Part shown: positions 1 through 6,085 of the stretch, piece after piece
How positions within the stretch are numbered: the first letter of the stretch is position 1
Layout: every line of letters starts with the position of its first letter
NCBI GenBank assembly: GCA_903949225.1
Contig: CAJAYZ010000009.1
Location: forward strand, 1-6,085
Direction of reading: 5' to 3'
Source: an uncultured Planctomycetaceae bacterium
GTDB taxonomy: Bacteria > Planctomycetota > Planctomycetia > Pirellulales > UBA1268
DNA: 6,085 bases
Position numbers and translations under genes: made by a program
The notes under the pieces: generated by a model
The model's input: the letters and a program-made list of their open reading frames with translations, nothing else
What the model was told of the DNA's origin: nothing
Databases searched by the model: none

Positions 1-135
1 CGCCACAAGGAACGGCTGCAACACCGGGCCGAGGTGCGTGATCGCCGCGCCGGCGACGACGACCGCGATCACCACCAGCGCCGCATCGGCGGATGCAGAC
101 CGGGAAGCGGGGCTCGGTGCCGGAGGGGAGTTCAT
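1..135 (-). CDS. Probable AI-2E family transporter, N-terminal fragment
   Basis: Reading the minus strand from an ATG at 133-135 gives 45 codons, open to the left edge, so only the N-terminus is present. Residues 1-17 are a Pro/Ser/Ala-rich hydrophilic leader. Residues 18-34 form a strongly hydrophobic membrane segment (DAALVVIAVVVAGAAI), followed by a Gly-Pro-Val-Leu-Gln-Pro-Phe-Leu stretch. A first helix followed by a 'pvL.PfllA' turn is typical of AI-2E family (YdiK/TqsA/PerM-like) proteins. These are roughly 350-residue integral membrane proteins with about eight helices, and the family name does not prove autoinducer transport. The gene is divergent from the permease and probably unrelated to ethanolamine use. 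No convincing ribosome binding site precedes the start, though a weak GAG lies about ten bases upstream. The family call rests on one helix and a short motif, so another polytopic membrane protein is possible. Confidence 0.55.
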   Translation of the reverse strand, partial: MNSPPAPSPASRSASADAALVVIAVVVAGAAITHLGPVLQPFLVA

Positions 136-192
136 GCCGGGGTTCTCGTCGGGCTTGAGGGGGCTGGGGCGGGATCGTCCGCCGTCGTGCCG

Positions 193-205
193 GCCGATTA
201 TCGGC
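193..205. promoter_or_regulatory. Perfect 6-1-6 palindrome in divergent intergenic region
   Basis: The sequence GCCGAT-T-ATCGGC is a perfect inverted repeat, flanked on each side by a CCGGCC hexamer (190-195, overlapping the left arm, and 208-213). It lies in the 165-bp gap between the minus-strand AI-2E-like gene and the permease, where an operator would be expected. Its minus-strand reading contains GATAAT, one mismatch from a sigma-70 -10 box. A poor -35 candidate (TTGCCG, complement of 218-223) sits 15 bp away, so it may overlap a promoter for the AI-2E-like gene. No regulator family is recognised, and short GC-rich palindromes arise by chance in such DNA. The rest of 136-300 shows nothing else I can support. 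Confidence 0.2.
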
Positions 206-300
206 ATCCGGCCACAACGGCAACAGCCCACCGCGGTATCCTGACGCCACGCTGGCGGAAGCACGGCCATCGCCCCCCTCTCTCCCACTTCTTGGCACCG

Positions 301-1878
301 ATGACATCCGACCAGGCCTCTGATCACGCCCCCGACATCGACGACGACGTCCGCACGCTCGCGGCCATGGGTTACGCGCAGGAACTCGAGCGGCGCATGG
401 GGGGCTTCTCCAATTACTGCATTTCTCTCTCGATCATCTGCATTCTCGCCGGCGGCATCACGTCGTTTCCGGTGGGCCTGTGCGCCGCCGGAGGGGCGAG
501 CATCGGCCTCGGCTGGCCGCTGGTGAGTCTCGTGGCGCTGGCGCTGGCGGCAACGATGGCCCAGGTCGCCTCGGCCTTCCCCACCGCCGGCGGCCTCTAC
601 CACTGGGGGGCAATCCTCGGTGGCCGCGGATGGGGCTGGGCCACGGCCTGGTTCAACCTCGCCGGGATCATCACGGTGCTCGCCGCGATCAACCTGGCGA
701 CCGTGCAATTCTGCTTCGGTGCGTTCGCGCCCCTGTTGGGATGGACTGCGGAAGACGCCGGAAAGACCCTTGCAGCGCTCGTCGCCTCGGCTCCGGCCCA
801 TGAACTCTTGACCCCCGGCTCCGACCGACTCCTTCCGCTCCTTCTCCAACTCCTCGCGGTGATGATCCTCACCGTCACGCAGGCTGCCTTCAACCATTTC
901 GGCATCCGCGCGACGACGCGGATCATCGATTTGAGCGGCTGGCTGATCCTCGTCGTCGCTGCCGCCCTGACTCTCGCTCTCCTCGCCTTCGCCCCCGCCC
1001 TCGATCCCTGGCGCCTCATCGAGGTGCGGAATCTGACTGGCATCCCGATGGGAGAGCCGGTCTGGCCGGCGACCGAGAGCCCAGGCTGGGCCTTCGCCCT
1101 CGGCCTCCTCCTCCCCGCGTACACGATCACCGGCTTCGACGCCTCGGCCCACGCCGCCGAGGAGACAGTGGGGGCAGCCCACGAAGTGCCCCGGGCGATC
1201 ATCCGCGCCGTCGTCGTCTCGGCGCTGGCCGGCTGGGTAATGCTCGCGGCCCTCGTGATGGCGATCCCCGACATCGGCGCGGCCGCCGCCCAGGGGGGCA
1301 ACGCTTTCTTTTGGACGATGTCGGAGGTGCTCCCGGCGCCCCTCCGATTCCTCCTCCTCGTGGGCATCGCCGCGGCGCAGTTCTGCTGCGGGCTGGCCAC
1401 TGTCACCAGCGGCTCACGGATGCTGTTCGCGTTCGCCCGCGACGGCGGCCTCCCCTGGTCACCGTTCCTTCGCAGGGTGAGCCCCACGCACCACACGCCA
1501 AACGTCGCCATCTGGGTGGTGGCCGCGTTCGGCGTGATGTTCACGGCGCTCGTCCCCTATCTGGCGATCACCGCCGTGTGCGTGATCCTCCTCTACATCT
1601 CCTACATGATGCCGACGCTCTCCGGGCTGCTGGCGTACGGGCGGACGTGGACAAGGATGGGACCGTGGTCGATCGGGGCCGCCTACCGCCCCCTCGCGGC
1701 CCTGTCGCTCGCCGGGGGCGTCGCCCTGTTCGTGATCGGCGTCCAACCACCGAACGACGTGGCCCTGTGGATCGTGCCTGGATTCGCCGTCGTGCTCGGC
1801 TCTTGGTGGTTCCTCCACAAGCGCCGTCACTTCCCCGGCCCGCCGAAGCTCGACACCCTCGCGGGACAGCGGGCGTGA
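301..1878 (+). CDS. APC-superfamily permease, probable ethanolamine/amino-alcohol importer
   Basis: This 525-residue integral membrane protein probably imports the substrate of the ammonia-lyase encoded downstream. A hydrophilic N-terminus (1-35) ends in GYAQELERRMGGFSNY, the usual lead-in to helix 1 of the amino acid/choline transporter (ACT) branch of the APC superfamily. Helix 1 carries the GGI segment (51-53), and the family motif AFPTAGGLYHWGA occupies 92-104. The signature amphipathic loop GFDASAHAAEET (278-289), followed by VPRAI (296-300), is clear. About twelve hydrophobic segments span roughly 37-504, and a basic tail (KRRHFPGPPK) closes the protein. The ATG at 301 was chosen because it leaves a normal family N-terminus; the frame is open further upstream, but that stretch (from 34) is Arg-rich, not membrane-like, and overlaps the divergent gene. 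No Shine-Dalgarno is visible. The stop overlaps the eutA start as TGATG, implying co-transcription and coupling. ACT members carry amino acids, GABA, choline or ethanolamine; ethanolamine is inferred from the neighbours. Confidence 0.85.
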   Translation: MTSDQASDHAPDIDDDVRTLAAMGYAQELERRMGGFSNYCISLSIICILAGGITSFPVGLCAAGGASIGLGWPLVSLVALALAATMAQVASAFPTAGGLYHWGAILGGRGWGWATAWFNLAGIITVLAAINLATVQFCFGAFAPLLGWTAEDAGKTLAALVASAPAHELLTPGSDRLLPLLLQLLAVMILTVTQAAFNHFGIRATTRIIDLSGWLILVVAAALTLALLAFAPALDPWRLIEVRNLTGIPMGEPVWPATESPGWAFALGLLLPAYTITGFDASAHAAEETVGAAHEVPRAIIRAVVVSALAGWVMLAALVMAIPDIGAAAAQGGNAFFWTMSEVLPAPLRFLLLVGIAAAQFCCGLATVTSGSRMLFAFARDGGLPWSPFLRRVSPTHHTPNVAIWVVAAFGVMFTALVPYLAITAVCVILLYISYMMPTLSGLLAYGRTWTRMGPWSIGAAYRPLAALSLAGGVALFVIGVQPPNDVALWIVPGFAVVLGSWWFLHKRRHFPGPPKLDTLAGQRA

Positions 1879-3308
1879 TGGCTGCCGCCACAACGAAACT
1901 CGTCGGCCTCGACTTCGGCACGACGACGTCGAGTGCGCTGGTGGCGGAGGCGGTTGTCCGCCGCAATGCGGTCACCGGACGGATGGAGCTTTTCCTCACC
2001 CGTGAGACCTTCCGCTCACCACTCGTCTTCACCCCGCTCGAAAACGACAGGCTCGACCTCGCCGCCACGCTCCGCCTCGTCGACGACTGGCTCGCCCGTG
2101 GCGGGATCACCCCTGGCCACGCCGACGTCGGCGGCGGCGGCGCGCTCCTCACCGGGCTCACCGCGCGGAGGGAGAATGCCAGCGGGCTCGTGGCGGCGAT
2201 TCGCGAGCGCCTCGGGCCGGCCCTCGTGGCCACGGCCGACGATCCGTGCCTGGAATCGTGGCTGGCATTCCAGGGGAGCTGTGCCCCGCTCTCGCGACGC
2301 CACCCGGAGCAGACGTTTCTCCATCTCGACATCGGTGGCGGCACGACGAACATGGCGCTGGGGCGCAACGGCGACGTCCTTGCCACCGGCTGCCTGTTCG
2401 TCGGGGCCAGGCATGTGCGTTTCACGCCAGGAACGAGGCGCATCGAATCCCTCTCGTCGCATTCGAAGGCGCTCTTCGCGGCTCTTGGGATCAGCTCAGG
2501 CCCCGGCGACGATCTCCCGCCGGCCGACCTGACACGGATCCTCGACTGGTATCTCGATCTCCTCGGGCGGGCTGTCGACGGCCGGGCCGATCCAGCCGAT
2601 CGCTCGACGCTCGACCACGTCCAAGTGCCGCTGCCGCCGACGTTCTGTGGCGATGCGTCGGAAAAAAAAGTGACGCTTTCGGGCGGGGTCGGGGAATTGG
2701 TCTACGCCACGGCCCGCGGAGCCGCCCCCCCCGGGATCACCCCCTACGGTGATCTCGGCGTCGATCTGGCGCACCGGCTCCTCACCCACCCGACATGGGC
2801 CCGGCACTGGCGGGCCTCTCTTCCGGAGGGGGGAGGCCGGGCCACCGTCGCCGGACTCCTCCGGCATGCCACGAGGATCTCCGGGGCGAGTATTCATCTC
2901 CCGGCGCCGTCGCTTTTGCCACTCACCGATCTCCCCATCGTCGGCTCGCTCCTTCCCCACGCCGACCAGACCGTGCTGCGGGCGACGCTCGAGCTCGCCC
3001 GCCGGGCGCCCGGGGGCGCTGCCGTGCACGTGCGTGGACTTCTGCCGGAGGCCGACGGCGTGCGAAGGTTTGGGGCCCGAATCGCGTCGGTCCTCGAGGA
3101 AGTGGCCTGGCCGAAGGATCGGCCGCTCGTCCTCCTCCTCGAGTCGAATTGCGGCAAAGCCCTCGGGCAGTGCGCCAGCCGCTGGGGGCAGCTCACCCTC
3201 CCGCTCGTGGTCGCCGACGAGCTCGACCTCCCCGCAGCCCGCTGGGTGACCCTCGGGAAGGAGCGTGACGGCGTCGTGCCGGTGTCGTTCCACGGGCTCG
3301 AGGGTTGA
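1878..3308 (+). CDS. eutA: Ethanolamine ammonia-lyase reactivating factor EutA
   Basis: This 476-residue protein (E. coli EutA is about 467) is a cytosolic ATPase of the ASKHA fold. In the characterised family, EutA uses ATP and Mg2+ to exchange inactivated cobalamin in ethanolamine ammonia-lyase for intact adenosylcobalamin. The actin-like nucleotide-binding motifs are intact: phosphate-1 GLDFGTTTSSA at 10-20, phosphate-2 LDIGGGTTNMAL at 150-161, and the glycine-rich LSGGVGE at 267-273. EutA-specific segments include TGLTARRENA (92-101, compare TGETARKENA in enterobacteria) and a C-terminal LLLESNCGKALGQ (419-431) followed by LPLVVADELDL (441-451). The ATG overlaps the permease stop (TGATG), so the two are probably translated as a coupled pair. 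Eight consecutive A residues at 2662-2669 encode Glu-Lys-Lys, an unusual homopolymer in this GC-rich gene, but the frame continues correctly through it. It should act on the EutB-EutC protein encoded about 780 bp downstream. Confidence 0.93.
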   Translation: MAAATTKLVGLDFGTTTSSALVAEAVVRRNAVTGRMELFLTRETFRSPLVFTPLENDRLDLAATLRLVDDWLARGGITPGHADVGGGGALLTGLTARRENASGLVAAIRERLGPALVATADDPCLESWLAFQGSCAPLSRRHPEQTFLHLDIGGGTTNMALGRNGDVLATGCLFVGARHVRFTPGTRRIESLSSHSKALFAALGISSGPGDDLPPADLTRILDWYLDLLGRAVDGRADPADRSTLDHVQVPLPPTFCGDASEKKVTLSGGVGELVYATARGAAPPGITPYGDLGVDLAHRLLTHPTWARHWRASLPEGGGRATVAGLLRHATRISGASIHLPAPSLLPLTDLPIVGSLLPHADQTVLRATLELARRAPGGAAVHVRGLLPEADGVRRFGARIASVLEEVAWPKDRPLVLLLESNCGKALGQCASRWGQLTLPLVVADELDLPAARWVTLGKERDGVVPVSFHGLEG

Positions 3309-3329
3309 CGCCCCGCCTCCCGCTCTCAT

Positions 3330-3974
3330 TCAGAGCTGGCCGAGCCGCTCGAGCTGCTTGTAGCGGAGGAAGGAGTAGACGATCGGCACGATCGTCATCG
3401 GCGCGATCAGCAGCAGCGCCGGCAGTGTCAGCCCCACCGCGGCGAGCCCCGCGCCGAGGAATCCGCCGACGACCCAGATCCGGGCGGCGAGCCGGTGGGT
3501 GTCGTCCCACACCCGCTCCGAGGCGATCGTCCAAGGGACACGGACCCCGATGAAGAAGTTGCGTTTGATCCCGCTGAACGTCGTCCCCAGGGCCCCGAGG
3601 AAGAACATCACGCCGGCCACCATCGCCCGGCCGACGGGGAGCCCGGGCCGCATCGCCGCCGCGAGCGAGAGGAGATGGATGAACACCATCATCGCCGTCA
3701 GCGACACGAGAAGCACACTGAAGGCGCGGCCATGGACATCGACCTGGAATCCCTGCGGCGAGAGCCAGGGGATGAGGCACATGAAGCCGAGAAGCCCGAG
3801 GGCAACCATGGGGAGGAGCCAAGCTGCCACCCCCTTCGGCCCGAAGCCATCGGCCTCGCCCTTGATGTTCCAGTGGGTGGGGATGACGTCGGGAAGGGCC
3901 GGATAAAGCCAGGCCGACACGGCAAGCGCCATGCCGATGAGCGCGAGCGAGACGAGGAGCGGAACGCGGGGCAT
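3330..3974 (-). CDS. SdpI/DUF1648 family integral membrane protein
   Basis: This 214-residue polytopic membrane protein has two recognisable blocks. The N-terminal DUF1648-type block has PALPDVIPTHWNIKGEADGF (25-44), the 'P..iPtHwn..G..dg' signature after helix 1. The C-terminal SdpI block has GVRVPWTIASERVWDDTHRL (143-162) followed by a hydrophobic helix. About six hydrophobic segments (near 5-23, 50-70, 84-106, 113-131, 164-182, 184-203) match the length and topology of B. subtilis SdpI, which gives immunity to the SdpC toxin and helps signal to the SdpR repressor. No SdpR-like or toxin gene is visible here, and most homologues outside Bacillus are uncharacterised, so immunity is not claimed. 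The ATG at 3972-3974 is preferred: a TTG three codons upstream (3981-3983) has only a GAG too close to serve it, while that GAG is about ten bases from the ATG. It is transcribed against the eut genes, separating eutA from eutBC. Confidence 0.85.
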   Translation of the reverse strand: MPRVPLLVSLALIGMALAVSAWLYPALPDVIPTHWNIKGEADGFGPKGVAAWLLPMVALGLLGFMCLIPWLSPQGFQVDVHGRAFSVLLVSLTAMMVFIHLLSLAAAMRPGLPVGRAMVAGVMFFLGALGTTFSGIKRNFFIGVRVPWTIASERVWDDTHRLAARIWVVGGFLGAGLAAVGLTLPALLLIAPMTIVPIVYSFLRYKQLERLGQL

Positions 3975-4087
3975 GGCGAACAATCTCGGTGGTCAATGGA
4001 CACAGTACGACGCGCCACTTTGTCGCGCCGGGCCGCTCTGCCTCCACCCCGCTGGCGGCGAAGCCGGTCCACGGTATCGTACAGGGC
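3975..4087. promoter_or_regulatory. Divergent spacer that should carry the eutBC and sdpI-like promoters
   Basis: Both flanking genes start outward from this 113-bp gap, so each needs a promoter in or near it (inference from gene orientation). I see no convincing -35/-10 pair. TATCGT at 4075-4080 is too close to the eutBC start to be a typical -10 unless the message is nearly leaderless. An AGGG at 4083-4086 is only one base from the eutBC ATG, too close to act as a normal Shine-Dalgarno. GTACGA (around 4005-4010) and TCGTAC (around 4076-4081) form a widely spaced inverted pair of doubtful meaning. There is no cobalamin-riboswitch core and no room for a complete one. Confidence 0.35.
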
Positions 4088-6085
4088 ATGTCTGCCCGTC
4101 TCACCCCTCTCCCCGAGATCGAAGTGCCGCCCCCGCGGCCCGACGACACCTATGCCTTTGAGGGCCCCGAGGGGCCGATCCTTTTCGTCGGTCTCAAAGC
4201 CCTCCTCGGCGCCGCCGACTTCCCCAAGGCAGGGGATCGGCACGCCGGACTCGCGGCCGCCAACGAGATCGGTCGGGAGGCGGCGCGCTCGATTCTCGCC
4301 GGGCTCACGATCGCCCATCTCCACGAGCGTCCCCTGCTGACGGCCGACGGCCGCGTCGATGACGTGATGCGCGTCAACTACGACGTCGATCGGGCGGTCT
4401 TCGGTGAGATCGCCCACCTCACCGTCGGCAACCTCAAGAACCGACTTCTGGCGTGCTCCGGAGACGAGGCGGTGCGCCTCGGCCGCGGGCTCACCGGCGT
4501 CACGGCCGCCGCAGTGGCGAAGCTCTGCGATGTTCACGAGCTGATCCTCGTCGCCCGGCGGATCGCCAATCCGACAAAGGCCCGCACGCTCCTCGGTCGC
4601 CGTGGCACGCTCTCCTCACGGCTCCAACCGAACCATCCCACCGACGACCCGCGCGGGATCGCGTTGCTCACCTGGTGGGGCCTGTCGATGGCAGCCGGCG
4701 ACGCGCTGCTCGGCGTCAATCCGGCGATCGACACCGTCGAGAACGTGTCGGCGGTGCTCCGGCTCCTCGACAGCCTCCGTCGCCATGCCGGCGCTCCGAC
4801 ACAGATCTGTGTCCTCTCCCACATCAAGACGCAGCTTGCCGCCCTCGATGCCGGCGCCCCGGTCGAGATCCTTTTTCAGAGCCTCGCTGGCACCGAAGCG
4901 ACGCTCACTGCCGAGTTTGACGTGACGGTCGACCTCCTCGACCGGGGCTGGCTCACGATGCGCGACCGCGGGCCGCTGCACGGCCGGGCACCGCAGGCGA
5001 TGTACTTCGAGACCGGCCAGGGGAGCGAGTTCTCCTACGGCCGCCACGAGGGGATCGACATGACGACGACCGAGGCCCTCTGCTACGGCCTGGCGCGGCG
5101 CTACGATCCGTTCATGATCAACAACGTCACCGGCTTCATCGGCCCGGAGACCCACGCCGACAACTTCGAGCTCCTCCTCGCCAGTCTCCAGGATCTCTTT
5201 CTGGGGAAGCTCCTCGGCCTGCCGATGGGGATCGGGAGCTGCTACACGCTCCATGCCGGCAGCGGCCTCGAGGGACAACAGGCGACAACCGAGCTCCTCG
5301 CTGCGGCCGGCGCTACCTACTTCATGGACGTCGCTCTCAACACCGACCGGATGCTCGCGTACTTCGACACCAGCGCCCACGACAACCAGACGCTCCGCGA
5401 AATCCATGGCCGCGAGCCGGCGGGGGAGTTTCTCAAGTGGTGTCTTGGCCGGGGAATCCTCGCCCGCGACAGCTCTGACGCGGTCGTCCGCGGACCGGCG
5501 TGGGGCCGGCCGGAGTTGTTCTGCGACTCGGTGGGGGAGTTCGAGGAGCTCGTGGCGGCCACGCCGGCGCTCCACGGCTTCGAGAACGCCGGCCCCCGTC
5601 CCGCCGACGCCGTTGCGCGGAAGGTCCGCTGGCACCAGGCGGTCGGCCGCGGAGCCGTCCACCTCCCCCTCGATTTCGATCGCCTCAGGGCTCTTCACTC
5701 CGTCCGCGAGATCGCCACCGAGGCCCCCACGCACGAGGCCCACCTCGCTTCGCCAGCCCTCGGCACCCGGCCGACTGCCGCGGCCCTCGCCAGCCTCGGG
5801 GCCGAGCCGTTCCCGGTGCAGATCCTCATTTCCGACGGCCTCTCGGCGGCGGCCGTCCACCACAATCTCCCCGATCTCCTTCCGCTCCTCCTCGACGGCC
5901 TGGCCGCCAAGGGGATCGGCGTCGGAGTGCCGCTCGTCGCCCGCCACGGCCGAGTGAAGCTCGCCGAGCCGGTGGGGGAGAAACTCGCTGCGAATCTCGT
6001 CATCCATCTCATCGGTGAGCGGCCCGGCGGTGATGCCCTCGCGTCGCGCAGCCTGTCGGCCTATCTCGTCTACCGGGTGCCGGCC
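4088..6085 (+). CDS. eutBC: Fused ethanolamine ammonia-lyase EutB-EutC, 3' end cut off by window
   Basis: The frame is open for 666 codons to the right edge with no stop. Residues 1 to about 480 are EutB, the (beta/alpha)8-barrel large subunit of adenosylcobalamin-dependent ethanolamine ammonia-lyase (ethanolamine to acetaldehyde plus ammonia). Compared with E. coli EutB from memory, the equivalents of Arg160 and Gln162 (SSRLQPN; R178, Q180), Asn193 (GVNP; N211), Glu287 (YFETGQGS; E308) and Phe329 (GFIGPE; F350) are kept. Asp362 is replaced by Gly383 (MGIGSCYTLHAG). Residues 480-500 look like a short linker. EutC follows from about 501: AGPRP (501-505), VQILISDGLS (577-586), RHGRVKLAEPVGE (619-631) and LIGERPGG (641-648). 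In known EAL the cobalamin lies at the EutB-EutC interface. E. coli EutC has about 295 residues; here most of its N-terminal tail is absent and roughly 50 C-terminal residues lie beyond the window. The N-terminus is about 19 residues longer than in E. coli. The ATG at 4088 is chosen as the first plausible start; it lacks a good Shine-Dalgarno. Confidence 0.92.
   Translation, partial: MSARLTPLPEIEVPPPRPDDTYAFEGPEGPILFVGLKALLGAADFPKAGDRHAGLAAANEIGREAARSILAGLTIAHLHERPLLTADGRVDDVMRVNYDVDRAVFGEIAHLTVGNLKNRLLACSGDEAVRLGRGLTGVTAAAVAKLCDVHELILVARRIANPTKARTLLGRRGTLSSRLQPNHPTDDPRGIALLTWWGLSMAAGDALLGVNPAIDTVENVSAVLRLLDSLRRHAGAPTQICVLSHIKTQLAALDAGAPVEILFQSLAGTEATLTAEFDVTVDLLDRGWLTMRDRGPLHGRAPQAMYFETGQGSEFSYGRHEGIDMTTTEALCYGLARRYDPFMINNVTGFIGPETHADNFELLLASLQDLFLGKLLGLPMGIGSCYTLHAGSGLEGQQATTELLAAAGATYFMDVALNTDRMLAYFDTSAHDNQTLREIHGREPAGEFLKWCLGRGILARDSSDAVVRGPAWGRPELFCDSVGEFEELVAATPALHGFENAGPRPADAVARKVRWHQAVGRGAVHLPLDFDRLRALHSVREIATEAPTHEAHLASPALGTRPTAAALASLGAEPFPVQILISDGLSAAAVHHNLPDLLPLLLDGLAAKGIGVGVPLVARHGRVKLAEPVGEKLAANLVIHLIGERPGGDALASRSLSAYLVYRVPA

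Noticed and set aside
34..300. Upstream in-frame extension of the permease
   Set aside because: The extension is Arg/Gly-rich, unlike any permease N-terminus, and it overlaps the divergent AI-2E-like gene and the intergenic region. The ATG at 301 gives a normal family length.
1311..1877. Upstream in-frame extension of eutA through the permease 3' half
   Set aside because: This stretch is the permease gene read in another frame (Arg/Pro/Gly-rich product). The GLDFGTTTS motif lies 10 residues after the ATG at 1878, as expected for a native EutA start.
3309..3329. Bidirectional terminator between eutA and the SdpI-like gene
   Set aside because: The 21-bp gap has no inverted repeat or T-run that would support an intrinsic terminator.
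3975..4087. Cobalamin riboswitch upstream of eutBC
   Set aside because: It was considered because the enzyme is B12-dependent, but I find no B12-box-like core and the gap is too short to hold a full cobalamin aptamer with an expression platform.
3193..4149. Long minus-strand and plus-strand frames overlapping the SdpI-like gene
   Set aside because: They are shadows in other frames with Arg-rich or His/Glu-rich compositions and no domain, while the SdpI frame has membrane helices and two family motifs.
4616..6007. 463-codon open frame on the minus strand opposite eutBC
   Set aside because: It is antisense to a well-supported enzyme, its product is a low-complexity Glu/Arg/Gly/Val-rich chain without a recognisable domain, and long spurious antisense frames are common in GC-rich DNA.

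Overview
The window is GC-rich DNA with dense, short-spaced genes and almost no recognisable Shine-Dalgarno sequences. Together with the SdpI-type and AI-2E-type membrane proteins, this fits a high-GC planctomycete-like bacterium (perhaps Pirellulales). That taxonomic guess is inference from style alone; no taxonomic marker is present. There is no RNA gene, insertion sequence, CRISPR array or phage gene.

Layout: (1) the left edge holds the first 45 codons of a minus-strand membrane protein resembling the AI-2E transporter family. (2) A 165-bp divergent intergenic region follows, with one perfect short palindrome. (3) A plus-strand pair comes next: a 525-residue APC-superfamily permease, translationally coupled (TGATG overlap) to eutA, the reactivating factor for ethanolamine ammonia-lyase. 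(4) A minus-strand SdpI-family membrane protein is wedged between the eut genes, ending only 21 bp from the eutA stop. (5) After a 113-bp divergent spacer, a plus-strand reading frame begins at 4088 and stays open to the right edge (666 codons). It encodes EutB, the large catalytic subunit, continuing in frame into EutC, the small subunit, as one polypeptide. The last roughly 50 residues of EutC lie outside the window.

Functionally, the permease probably imports ethanolamine (or a related amino alcohol). The EutB-EutC protein would split it, using adenosylcobalamin, into acetaldehyde and ammonia. EutA would use ATP to remove damaged cobalamin from the lyase. No microcompartment shell gene is visible, and the fusion lacks the long EutC N-terminal tail that targets the enterobacterial enzyme to the Eut microcompartment, so a cytosolic pathway is likely.

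The points most worth a second look are the EutB-EutC fusion and a departure from the canonical active site. By alignment to my recollection of E. coli EutB, the substrate-amine-binding Asp362 is a glycine here, while the other main substrate-binding residues are kept. This suggests a divergent EutB subfamily whose substrate range should not be assumed.
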